Positions 54,330 to 64,000 of a DNA stretch of 64,000 bases are shown here, piece after piece. The notes beneath the pieces are model-generated. The model worked only from the letters and a program-made list of their open reading frames with translations. It made no database searches and was not told the DNA's origin. Both the position numbers and the translations under genes were made by a program. Numbering within the stretch: position 1 is the first letter of the stretch; each line of letters begins with the position of its first letter. Source of the stretch: Madurella fahalii. Taxonomy: Eukaryota > Ascomycota > Sordariomycetes > Sordariales. The stretch covers positions 682,001 through 746,000 of the forward strand of contig CM056879.1 of assembly GCA_029876055.1 (NCBI GenBank). Direction: 5' to 3'.

Positions 54330-56291
54330 CTAAAAATCCCACGCACAAAACTCCCTCTTCGGCGGGACCTCAGGCATGATACCGCCCGCAAACCGCCCCG
54401 TCTCCACAAACGCCTTCCATTGCTGCAAGACATGCGGGTCCTCGTACTTTGCCGGCTCAGCCTCGGTCTCGGTCGTATACTTGGGTGCCCCGTCCGGCAT
54501 CCAGATCTTGACTAGGCTCCCGTCAAAGTTGCGGATAAACGGCGCCGGTCTGGTGGCTCCCTTGGGCGTCTCGTACGTGACGGGTTTACCCTTGAACATG
54601 CGCAGTCGTCCGTCGGCTTCCCTTGCGCTGTACGCGGAGATGTCGGGGTGCTCGCGCGTCGCGTTCGGGCCGTAGGGTCCTACGCCTGCGGGTTTTGCTG
54701 TGCTTGATGGAGGGGCAGAAGTCGTGCCGCCGCTGAAGGCTGGTCCGGAGGTGCTTGGCTGGCTGAAGGCGTTTGTAGCCGGCGCGGTGAAGGGTGAGGA
54801 CTGAGCTGGCTGTGTGAACGCGTTGTTGGCGGCGGCGGCGGCGGCGGCGGCGGGAGCACCGAAGGGGTTGGCTGCTGGTTGCTGCTGGGGTTGGCCAAAT
54901 GGGTTTACGACAGCGGGTGCCGGCTGCGTGAATGGACTCGATGTGGCCGCTGGCTTACCAAACGGGTTGTTAACCGGAGCGCTGCTCGCGGGCTGGGCAA
55001 AGGGACTGGCTTGCTGTGTGGGTTTGCCAAATGCATCGGTTATGGCCTGTGGCGCCGCCGCCGCCGGAGCAAAGGGGTTTGGTTTTTGCCCTAACGCGGC
55101 CGCTTGGCCAAATGCCGGCTGCGAGGGCTGAGAAAATGCTGACTGAGTGGGTTGTGCAGGCTGAGAAAATGCCGACAGCGTAGGCTGGGTCTGCTGTCCG
55201 AATGCCGACTGAGCAGGCTGGGCTGGCTGTCCGAAGGCTGGCGTCCCGAAAGGGCTCGGCTTTGGCCCCAAGACACTGGTCTGCCCAAAGCCGCTTGTTC
55301 CTTGTGGTGGCCTGTGGAAGGCGGCGCCCCCGAATGCTGACGGCTGCGCTGGCTGACCCAAGGCTGGAGCACCAAACGGATTAGGCTTCTGGCCTAATAC
55401 CCCGGGCTGTCCGAAGGCGCTGCTGGTGGTCGCAGGGGTGGTAGGCGTCCCGAAAGGGTTTGACGGCGGAGGCTGGCTCTGGAACGCATTCGCCGCACCT
55501 CCAGGCGCACCAGCCTGTTTGCAAATGTCTAGTCGATTGGGATGCTTATTTATCCCGTCCACCACAAACTGTATCGCCGCCGGGATGTTGCTTAGAGTGT
55601 GTTCAATCTGTTGTCGTGCGGTCTGGTACAGTGCTTGGGCCTCATTCAGCTGTTGGAAGACATCGAAGGTTAGCAACTGCCACAGAGCCCTTCCAGGGTA
55701 TCAACTTACAGCAGCCTGTTGATTCCCTTGCATGGCCCCATGCATCCAGTGTAACCGCATTTCCTCGAAGCTCTGCTCGCGCGGATAGCCGCCAAAGAGC
55801 TGCTCGGGCGCATCCCTCCCCGGTCCATAGCATGACAGAATCCATTGCGGCAGCTCCGACGTCAGCTCTCGCTGGATGATGTCTGCTGTAAGGCCGGCAT
55901 ACGGTGGCGGGTCTGGGTGTGAAACGCCTTTAGCACACGCATCAGCTTTTTGAGGACGCATCCATACCTCCTGGTCTGCCGCTCATTCCTTGATTTGTTT
56001 GTCCGGCGAGGGCGCTGAAGCGATTAGCGCCTTGTTGACCGGCTCTCGGGGGGTGCTCGAATTTGCAGGCATCTAGAGTTCGCGAGAGGCAACAGTCAGC
56101 ACCGGGATCCCAGCCGGCTATACACGTGTTCGCGACATTGTGGTCCAAACGGGCAAATGAAGCCTGATAGGTAGATGACGGGCACGAGAGATTCCCATTG
56201 GTGTCGCGAAGCGGCCCGGGAACGGGGAGAAGGCAACCTTCGTACTTCCATATCGGCAATTGCCCTGCTGGTAAAAGCGGCAGATGGTCAT
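54330..56291 (-). CDS. NUP42: Nup42-like (Amo1-like) nucleoporin with CCCH finger and FG repeats
   Basis: Four exons: 56291-56246, 56072-55968, 55927-55710, 55649-54330; 562 residues. The start MTICRFYQQGNCRYG joins NACKFEHP to form one CCCH zinc finger, typical of Nup42/Amo1. ANRFSAL and a helical region (LNEAQALYQTARQQIEHTLS) follow, then a long region of FG, AFGQP and NPFG repeats (about residues 200-450) with an alanine run coded by GCC repeats near 54830. The conserved C-terminal end (VTYETPKGATRPAPFIRNFDGSL; ISAYSAREADGRLRMFKG) contacts mRNA-export factors in relatives. It acts at the cytoplasmic side of the nuclear pore. The second intron is only 40 bases. Confidence 0.88.
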
Positions 56292-57445
56292 CCTGGCTGG
56301 GTCTTCGATCGATCGATTGTTATTGTCCCGCCGTAAGCTTGTAGCGCAGCATGACGTTGTCGTCTGCAATGGCAAACGCGGCTTCAAAGGATGTTGCGAA
56401 ATTGCTTTTCAGCCTTTCAGCCTCGCAGCAGCATGGAATCCATGGTGAATCCACGGCTTAGCCACAGCGGCATCCCAGAGGCCTGAAGGTGGCTGTGGCT
56501 TGCCATTCGGCTAGGCTAGGGACCTTGTGCCCCACCAGGCTGGGGTGGTTGGTTCCATGGGCCAGGAACCTTGAAAATGGGACGCCGTGGCATGCCGAAC
56601 TCCCTGACTGCAGCACAGACGGGATTGCATGCATGCCGACCCATTTTGTCGAGTTCCACAACTCTGGTCCCATGTACGATCAATCCTTCAACATCAGCGG
56701 GAACCTGCTGTTCACCCATTCCGCCATCACATCATCCCAGGCCAAGATTCTCTGCAGTCTAACGTATATGACCCGTGAATAAGACACTACTGCTTGTCCA
56801 CAAAACAGACTCCGGCCCCAGGTTGTCCCCAGGTTGTCCCCGGTTTGTCCCCAGACCGTCCCCAAACCCTGGAGTCGTATCCAATCCTCCATAAAGATCC
56901 AAGTCTGGGGAAGTTGGGTCCACACCAATGGACCAAACCCAAAGAGCCGCTCGACCATAAAGCCGAACCGCCCGTTTCCGCTCTCATTCCGCACAATGCT
57001 TACCCCAGTGGAGAGTACACTAGAACATTCTCATGATTGCGGTAAGGGGATTGGCGGTCCGCATATTGATGTGCTACCCCAAAAAAGAAATATCGACATC
57101 ATCATGCGGCAGCTGCCACAGGAGTGATAAGCCCGATAAGGGGATCGGTTGGCGCTGTTTATGCCGCCACAAGCCGAAGTCGGTGGCGGTCGTTGGCGGA
57201 GGGCATGCAAGAAACGCTTCGTCTAAACAAGGCATTTCATAACAAAGCGCTTGTCAGCGGTGTATCACGGGATCTCGTTGGTGTACCTTCGGCCAGACTA
57301 GCCCGAGGAACCTTCAGTTGCCGTTCGTCCGTTGCGTAATCTCTTGCACTCTTAAAACATGTTATGCTTCTGCTCCCGCAACCTACACCGTTTCCCGCCT
57401 TGAGCTGCTTGTTATCGTCCAGTCCATGGTCAATTGGTCTCCATC
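56292..57445. other. Intergenic, with a small tandem repeat
   Basis: Divergent spacer between the nucleoporin and the P450. No gene is recognised. A GGTTGTCCCCA-type repeat lies at 56815-56872. Confidence 0.4.
56815..56872. repeat. Degenerate 10-11-base tandem repeat (GGTTGTCCCCA)
   Basis: About five head-to-tail copies, starting nearly identical (CAGGTTGTCCC twice) and drifting towards the 3' side (GGTTTGTCCCC, AGACCGTCCCC). Not in a recognised gene. Confidence 0.75.
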
Positions 57446-59129
57446 ATGACGTCCAGCGCTGCACACATCCAGCTCTGGCTGGGGTTGTTAGTAGGATCTG
57501 GACTTCTCTACGTAAGTGACTGAGAGCGGTTGACGAGGCGGACCGGTATTGACAAGAGCCGAAGATAGCATGTCTAGTAGTCTACCGCCTCTTCTTCCAC
57601 CCGCTGGCCAAGTATCCGGGCCCCTTCCTGGCCAAACTCACGGATGCCTACATGCTCTATTTCGCCTGGAAAGGTGACCGGCACCTGGAATTCTGGCGAA
57701 TGCACGAGAAGTATGGCAAGTTTGTGCGATTCGGGCCTAACTCGCTCTCTGTCAACTCCAACACGGCCCTGAAGGAAATATACGGCTTCCGCGCCAACGT
57801 GCGAAAGGCCGAGTTCTACGACGCCTTTGTGCATCCCGCCCCGAACACGCACAATGCCCGCGATAGAGACCTACACGCGAGGAAACGCCGGGTTTTGTCA
57901 CACGCCTTCTCCGACGGTGCTATCAAGGAGGTGGAACGGTACATCCTGGCCAACATCAGGACGTTTTGCGAAGCCATTGGCGATTACGGCCGGGTGATCC
58001 CCGATAACAAAGGGTGGAGCTCGCCAAAGAACATGTCCGACTGGTGTAACTGGCTCGCCATGGACATCTTGGGCGACCTCTGCTTCGGAAAGGCCTTCCA
58101 CATGCTGGAGCGTCCGGATAACCGATACGCCGTCGACCTCGTCGGCGTCGCGGCGCAACGGCATCTCCTAGTAAGCCCTCCCCATACCGAGACCAGAGTG
58201 ACGCCTGTCGGACCGCTAACAGCCAGCAGTGCGGAACCATGCCGATCGTGAACAAGCTCAGCCTCGACAAGATCCTCTTCCACAAGATCGCCGCCGGGCG
58301 AGCCCGGTATATGGCCTACAGCCGCGCCCAACTGACCGAGCGGACTGCCCTCGGCGACGAGACGGACCGGCGCGACTTCTTCTACCACCTGCTCAAGGCG
58401 CGCGACCCGGAAACGGGCCAGGGCTTCACGACGCCGGAGCTGTGGGGCGAGTCCAACCTGCTGATCATCGCGGGGTCCGACACGACGTCGACGGCCATGG
58501 CCGCCACGCTCTTCTACCTCGTGCGCAACCCGCCGGCGCTCGCCCGGGTCACCGCCGAGGTCCGCGCCGCCTTCGACTCGGCCGAGGACATCCACCAGGG
58601 CGCCCAGCTCGCCTCATGCACCTACCTCCGCGCCTGCATCGACGAGGCCATGCGCCTGTCGCCCTCGGTCGGCGGGCTCCTGCCCCGCGAGGTCCTGCCC
58701 GGCGGCATGACCATCGACGGCGAGACCGTCCCCGCCGGCACCGTCGTCGGCACCCCGCACTACGCCATCCACCACAACCCCGCCTACTACCCGGACCCGT
58801 TCGCGTACCGGCCCGAGAGGTGGATCGCGGACAAGGAGACGGGCGTCGGGGAAGCCCTGGTGGCCCTGGCGCAGAGCGCCTTCTGTCCGTTCTCGATCGG
58901 CCCGCGGGGCTGTATTGGCAAGGGGCTAGCCTATGTTGAGATGAGCGTTACGTTGGCGAGGGTGCTGTTTTTGTACGACGTGCGGAAGGCGGTCGGAGTG
59001 GTCGACCCTGGGGAGGGCAAAGTCGGGGCCGAGTGGGGAAGAGACAGAGTGGGCGAATTTCAGTTAGTGGACACGTTTACGAGCCTGAAGAATGGGCCGA
59101 TGATTGAGTTCAGGAGGAGGGAGTGTTGA
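57446..59129 (+). CDS. Cytochrome P450 monooxygenase
   Basis: Three exons from ATG 57446: a short membrane-anchor exon (IQLWLGLLVGSGLLY), an intron to about 57571, an exon starting YRLFFHPLAKYPGPFLAK, an intron (about 58171-58230) and a last exon to 59129; about 510 residues. Motifs are the Pro-rich hinge FFHPLAKYPGP, helix C (RKRRVLSHAFS), I-helix AGSDTTST, ExxR (EAMRLSP), PERW and the heme-cysteine loop FSIGPRGCIG. It is an ER-bound monooxygenase of the kind often used in secondary metabolism or detoxification; no cluster backbone gene is near, so the substrate is unknown. The exact donor of the first intron is uncertain. Intact. Confidence 0.9.
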
Positions 59130-59831
59130 CAACCGGGGTAGAGGGAGATGTCGGTTCGAGAGGTCGCAGCCGGAGGCGTGCTGGGACGGCTGGGGTAACG
59201 CCACAAGGTCGGGACCGAGGCTGTAATGTACATAGCTGCGGCGTGAGATGTCGATGCCCTACGTACCCCTAAAAGCAATTGACACGATAACATAAAGAGT
59301 CGGGCCCGCTTTCCGCAGTGTAGAGCTCGATTCGTGGAGAAAATGGAAGCGTTTGGCGTCGCTCCCGGCGTGTGGGGAAGTGGGGTTTGCTCCTCCCAGC
59401 GCCGGCAAAACAAGCTGGGGAATCACGGCAGATCACCAATCCCACCTCAACTTCCAGCCCGCAGCAGCCGCGGCCAGATCTGAGATCCTTTTCCAGCAAG
59501 AAGCTCTGGGAAGGGCGTCATGGAACAGGTCCAAATTGCGCCAACATGGGTATCCAAAAGCCGCCCGAATCAGATCCCATCCCGGAAAAGTGTAGGCTTT
59601 GCCAGCTCGAGGCACAGCGCATCAACCTGTACCTCACGGTCTGGCAAGAGTTCCAATATAGGCGCGCTCCCTCGTTAACACACGGTTCCCCTCAATATGG
59701 AGGGTAATTTATCAAGGCACCCGTCCTCCCGCCGGAGGGGCTACTTCTGCCCGTGATCGCCACCTTCGCAGACTGGCGACCTGAAGGCACGGCACGACAA
59801 GTCTGGCAAAGTCACTACCTTCTCAGCAGCT
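59130..59831. other. Intergenic spacer
   Basis: Between the P450 and the GH5 gene. No gene is recognised; it should hold the GH5 promoter. Confidence 0.4.
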
Positions 59832-61165
59832 ATGAGGTTCATTGCCGCTTTTCTGGCGTTGGCTAGCCTCAGCGCCGCCGCTCCAAGCTCAAATGCCGCC
59901 CACAATGAAGCTTCTAAGCGAGCGGCCTGGCCAGACGGGCCCTTTGTCACCTCAGGCCGCTGGATCCTCAATGCGTCGGGCAAGAATCTGACCTACGCGG
60001 GCACCAATTGGCCGGGGCACAACGATGCCATGATTCCCGAGGGCCTCCAGTACCAGTCCATTGAGACGATTGTCGAAAAGGTGAAGAGCCTCGGCATGAA
60101 CACGGTCCGCCTCACGTTCGCGATCCAGATGGTCGACGAGATCTACAGCAACGGCGGCAGAGACATCACCATCCAACAGGCGCTTGTGCAGGCGCTCGGC
60201 CAGGCGAACGGGATGCGGGTGCTCAACCAGGTTCTGGCGAAGAACCCCCGGTTCAATGCGTCCACGACCAGGCTGCAGGTTAGTTTTGTCGGCCCGCGCA
60301 CAGCGAGAACAAGAAGCCTGACCCCAGCACTCGTTGATAGGTGTTTGACGCGGTAGCAGAGGAGCTGGCCAAGCAGCAGCTCTACATCCACCTCGACAAC
60401 CACATCTCCAAGGGCATGTGGTGCTGCTCGGCCACCGACGGCAACACCTGGTGGGGCGACACGCACTTCTCGACGCCCAACTGGGTCCGCGGGCTCGCGT
60501 ACATGGCCGAGCACGGCAAGTCCTGGCCGGCGCTGATGTCCATCGGGCTCCGCAACGAGCCGCGCGAGCCCTCCAACAACCAGGCCCTCCGCGCCACGTA
60601 CAACTGGCAGTCGTGGTACACGTACATGCGGCAGGGCGCCGACGCCGTGCACAAGGCCAACCCGGACCTGCTCATCTTCCTCTCGGGCCTCAACTACGAC
60701 ACGTACCTGACCCCGGTCGTCCAGGGCACCGCGCTGACGCCCGGCAACGGCCGGTTCAGCTTCAACGACTTCCCCGGGTACGCCAACAAGCTCGTGCTGG
60801 AGCTGCACAACTACGAGACGGGCATCGGCAACTGCAACAGCCTGACGGGTAATCTGCATCGGAACGGGTTCGAGGCGCTGACCTCCAGCGCGAGGAACCA
60901 GTTCCCGGTCATGCTGACCGAGTTTGGTTTCCAGATGGATGACAGCACCTGGCGCGGGGTCTATGCGAGCTGCTTGGCGAGCTACTTGCCGGCGCAAAAG
61001 GCCGGGTGGACGATCTGGGTGCTGGCGGGGAGTTATTACATCCGGTCGGGAACCCAGGATTACGATGAGACCTGGGGGCTGTTGAATCACGACTGGAGCG
61101 ACTGGCGGAGCCCGGGTTATGTGAACGGTGCTTTGCTGGGGATGGTTAGGAATACACTGAGCTGA
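59832..61165 (+). CDS. Secreted GH5 glycoside hydrolase (cellulase-family)
   Basis: Two exons, 59832-60278 and 60341-61165 (62-base intron); 423 residues. A signal peptide (MRFIAAFLALASLSAAAP) is followed by a possible KR processing site. The GH5 barrel has the conserved VRLTFA strand, LHIHLDNH-like IHLDNH, the acid/base Glu in LRNEPRE (E222) and the nucleophile in MLTEFGF (E343). W residues near the active site (NWPGHND; TIWVLAGSYY) fit a glucan-binding cleft. The enzyme probably cleaves a beta-glycan outside the cell, for nutrition or wall turnover. The subfamily cannot be fixed by eye. No carbohydrate-binding module. Intact. Confidence 0.9.
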
Positions 61166-61482
61166 GAGAGGGCCAGATATCCATCGGGAGCACAAGCAAA
61201 TATCAACCGCTTGGTCCGGAGAGTGTGTCTACGCTAATTATGTAGCAAATTTGCAGGCCGCAAGGTCTTGGATAATACACTGCTGCCTAAGGAGTCCCGC
61301 CCCAGAATCTTCAACGTAACCGCTCCTCACCGCAGAGGGTGTGATAGTGCATGCGCTCTAATAAAAGCCGTATGTATGTAGGTGACTAGATCCCTCTTCG
61401 AGCCGAAAGAGCGAAAGTGTGTGTGCAAAAAAAAGTGGAGACCTACAAAACCGCACCAGGTGTGTTCAGATGCAAAAATACG
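61166..61482. other. Spacer between GH5 gene and tRNA
   Basis: No feature is seen. It includes the 3' end of the GH5 transcript. Confidence 0.4.
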
Positions 61483-61575
61483 TGCCCCCACGCGGGATTG
61501 AACCGCGGACCTCATCATGTCGCTGTCTCCTCGGGAGGATACGAGTGATGCGCTCTACCACTGAGCTATACGGGC
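61483..61575 (-). tRNA. tRNA-Thr (CGT anticodon) with 21-base intron
   Basis: Read on the minus strand from 61575: acceptor GCCCGTA, D-arm GCTC-AGTGGTA-GAGC (A box TAGCTCAGTGGTAGAGC), anticodon stem CATCA paired with TGATG, loop C-T-CGT-A interrupted after position 37 by a 21-base intron, variable loop AGGTC, T-arm CGCGG-TTCAATC-CCGCG (B box GGTTCAATCC), then TGGGGGC and discriminator A. The anticodon CGT reads ACG (threonine). One G-G mismatch lies in the acceptor stem. The intron position matches that of eukaryotic nuclear tRNA introns. Confidence 0.93.
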
Positions 61576-63368
61576 TTCGTTACTTTTAGCCTTCAGCTTA
61601 TTGACCATATCAGGTGACTTGCGCCACCCACCGTTGTGCATGAGGGTCCCGAGAGGAGCACCCCCATCTCGAAGTTCCAGTCTCGTAACTGGAGCTAGAT
61701 TGAGAATTACCGATCTAGTAGGAAAATTGGGAGGTAGCCTTATGTTTACATATTCTACCTCGGACCACCACTTTGAGTTGCTGAGATTGAAACCGGAAGA
61801 CGATGGAATAGAGCAGTGCCGGTCCGGTTGGTAGATTGCGCTCAGGGATGAGGATGACGAATATCACCTTAACGGAGGCTAAAATGGTAGAGTATGATTG
61901 GGACGTGGCAATGTATATAGAATGAGTGAGCCTTGTACGCAATGGCAACGTCTACGCGATAACGAGCTCGGTAGCAACATGGCTCGCACTTCAATGGTAG
62001 CTAACCCGGCTCCTGAAGAAGACGTTAATGTTTCACAAGCAGAGCAGGCGCGTGGTCTTCGACTGCGGACCCATGGCATGCAACACCAACAATATACCTG
62101 GATCCGAACTCGTCTCCAAAATATCGATGTAGTCTTCTCGTCCGTCTTAGACTATGCGGAGGGACTGCATTGCCAGAGTTCGGAGCGGCCGAGAGGGTGG
62201 GCAGTTCTATTAGCGGGCGACCCTAACCCTATCGCCACCGGTTTTCATCACTAACGAGCTAGCCAACAATAGCCTACAATAGCGTCCCGGGGCGCATCAG
62301 TGGTCTGGGCCGTCCTCGGCAAGCTAATAAACGTCGGTCCTCTCGCCAGTCTTAGTTAGTGCCACTGCGACTGGCGATAGCGCTGTTCAGACGGGACGTG
62401 GTCGCCAATGTCCGGTCCAAAATATCCGGTTTCTGGTGGATATCTGCCCGTCGACGAGTGATGATTTTGTCCGCGCCGAGACAGCCAAGCCCCCAACAGA
62501 AAAAAAAGAAAAAAAAAAGATAAATAAAATATAAAAGAAAAAATGGAAAAGCCACACACACCTTAGTACGTGTAGTGCGAGCATGGCGATGCCGAGTCCG
62601 AGCCATTGGGGGCTACGTCTGTGAATTGGGCGGTACTGTACCACCATAAGCCAATACAGGATCAAGAAAATGCCATCCAAGAGGCGCTTGGCGCTGCGAA
62701 CGGCGCTGCCACGGCGCCATCGGTGGGTTCTCCCAAAATATCCACAAGTCTGACTGTGAGTTTGGCAGCCGATCTGCGTCCTGAATCGCGCAATCACGGC
62801 GCTTATCGTGATCAGCAAAGTTTGTTGACACCTTGACGGGGTTGGGGTTTGGGGAAAGGTCAGCGAGCGTATCAACGAGGAGCGCTTCTACAGTTCTCAT
62901 GTACCCCGTTCTCCGTCGACAACACACAGTGTTTCATCCCCTGGCGCTTGCGGTTAGCGTTGCGTGCACAGTCTGCATGGCACTGTACATCACATCCGGT
63001 AACCAGGTTCATCGCCTTGCCGGATCCACGGTTCATGGCTATCTGAGAACTCTAGCGGCCATTTCCGCAGCTTAATTTCAGCTGTGACCCACCCGTTTCA
63101 ATGCCGGACGCCACTGATCCTTCGAGTCCAGTCGCCCGAAGGCGTTCCTGTAGGAATTCCCCATGACTCCATCTTCCAGCCGCTGTTGGAAGACTGGCTT
63201 CTCGTTCGGAGTCCTTCGTTATTTGCGTCTATTACTGTGCCACCCTTGGCATAGAGCGCTTGGATTATTCTTCCTTATTTCGCTCCCTTGTTGGCTCACC
63301 TGCCGACGATCCCATCATTGCATCAAATCCAACACGGGCGGTTGTCGGCAGCGGGCCGGCATGTTACG
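61576..63368. other. Gene-free 1.8 kb
   Basis: No sure gene. Minus-strand frames at 62387-62927 encode a hydrophobic, Arg-rich stretch (LLDGIFLILYWLMVV...) that could be a decayed membrane protein. An A/T-rich run (62500-62545) is present on the plus strand. Confidence 0.35.
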
Positions 63369-64000
63369 ATGGGTGTCGCCCAGATGATATTCAGCCTCCT
63401 CTCATTATGTCTTTTCCTTCTGTTCCCGAGTCCCGCCGCGGCCATCTCGCCGATATCAGTCAAAGGCAGGAAGCTCTATGACCAAGACGGGAATCAATTC
63501 TTCGTCAGAGGTAACCCCTCCCCTTCTCCCGCCAAGCCGACAACAGATTCCGCTGACAGGCATGCCTCGCAAGGCGTGGTCTATGTTGCGGGCCAGTCCC
63601 GCCTGGACCCTTTGGCAGATGCTAAGCAGTGTGCGGCCGACGCGGTGCTGATGAGGAACCTGGGCGTCAACACTATCTACGTCTACTCGATCGACCCCGA
63701 GCGTGATCATGATGGCTGCATGGAAGAGTTCGCCAAGCAGGGCATCTACTTGTGGCTGAATCTGGGCGACTTCCCACGCTCCACCGATTCGGTTCGTCCA
63801 GCCCCCCATGAGGCATTGTTTCCCCACGCTAACCAGGTGGTATTAGTTGCAACAAGAGCCCCAGTGGACTGCGTCCGAGTATGCTTGGTGGACGCAGTGT
63901 ATGGACTCGGTTGCTGCGTTCGACAATGTGCTGGCCTTCGGAATAGCCCAGCAGACCATTGGCGAGACCGGTACGGCTCGAGCATTGAAATCAGTCCGAA
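63369..64000 (+). CDS. GH72-like (glucanosyltransferase-related) protein, partial, cut by window end
   Basis: Three exons seen: 63369-63510, 63574-63791, 63847 to the window end; the rest lies beyond 64000. A signal peptide (IFSLLSLCLFLLFPSPAAA) is followed by ISVKGRKLYDQDGNQFFVRG joined to VVYVAGQ, DPLADAKQC, MRNLGVNTIYVYSID and HDGCMEEFAKQGIYLWLNL, the order of GH72 beta-1,3-glucanosyltransferases (Gas/Gel/Phr), which remodel cell-wall glucan and are usually GPI-anchored. Where the family has the acid/base G-N-E after the NVLAF strand, this reads A-Q-Q. If that alignment is right, the enzyme is inactive or differs in mechanism. The second catalytic Glu and the C-terminus are outside the window. 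Confidence 0.75.
   Translation, partial: MGVAQMIFSLLSLCLFLLFPSPAAAISPISVKGRKLYDQDGNQFFVRGNPSPSPAKPTTDSADRHASQGVVYVAGQSRLDPLADAKQCAADAVLMRNLGVNTIYVYSIDPERDHDGCMEEFAKQGIYLWLNLGDFPRSTDSVRPAPHEALFPHANQVVLVATRAPVDCVRVCLVDAVYGLGCCVRQCAGLRNSPADHWRDRYGSSIEISP

Noticed and set aside
57446..61165. P450 plus GH5 plus thioesterase as a secondary-metabolite cluster
   Set aside because: No polyketide synthase, peptide synthetase, terpene synthase or cluster regulator in the window, and the thioesterase is 55 kb away.
60143..61195. 350-codon minus-strand open frame
   Set aside because: Antisense shadow of the GH5 gene; stop-free only because of third-position GC bias.
62387..62927. Minus-strand hydrophobic frames as a membrane protein gene
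   Set aside because: Two overlapping frames, homopolymer-rich end and no recognisable family; too weak to call.
1..64000. CRISPR array, rRNA or intact transposon
   Set aside because: No regularly spaced repeats, rRNA core motifs, transposase or reverse transcriptase seen.

Overview
The window is nuclear DNA of a filamentous ascomycete (Pezizomycotina), most likely a Sordariomycete. Genes are compact, with introns of about 40-120 bases that mostly start GT and end AG and carry CTAAC/CTGAC-type branch points. Gene families typical of these fungi are present: DCL2-type Dicer, HeLo-like/ankyrin proteins, DUF6594, OTT_1508-like deaminase, SulP permease, GH5, GH72 and P450. One intron-containing tRNA-Thr is present. 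I see no transposon, LTR, rRNA or CRISPR. Exon joins below were worked out by hand from reading phase, splice consensus and remembered family motifs.

Layout. 0.4-13 kb is accessory: a PTH11-like receptor scrap, an intact thioesterase, a broken DUF6594 gene, a possible LDTG (retropepsin-like) protein, a large broken gene joining a B-box-like finger, a GTPase-like P-loop domain, a RING-like finger and a patatin lipase, and an orphan gene remnant. 13.9-18.5 kb is a six-exon Dicer-like 2 gene with altered RNase III residues. 18.7-26.5 kb holds a DUF899 protein, a CHORD-like Cys/His protein, a membrane protein and a CxxxxC flavoprotein oxidoreductase. 29-33 kb has a C2H2 protein and an OTT_1508-like deaminase. 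35-41.6 kb has a HeLo-like/ankyrin gene, a GNAT, an amine oxidase and an unknown protein. From 43 kb the content is mostly housekeeping or metabolic: sulfate permease, BTB protein, a tiny IF1-like protein, gamma-butyrobetaine dioxygenase-like enzyme, ribosomal protein S20, a CUE protein, a Nup42-like nucleoporin, a P450, a GH5 enzyme, tRNA-Thr, and a GH72-like gene cut by the window end.

Two themes stand out. First, families linked to silencing, self-recognition or effector immunity (GTPase-patatin, Dicer, deaminase, HeLo-like/ankyrin) lie within about 30 kb; whether they act together is inference. Second, several accessory reading frames carry single in-frame stops, mostly TAG, or one-base shifts, while housekeeping genes are clean. 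Candidate causes are RIP-like C-to-T decay, ordinary pseudogenisation, sequence error, or stop codons recoded by A-to-I mRNA editing.
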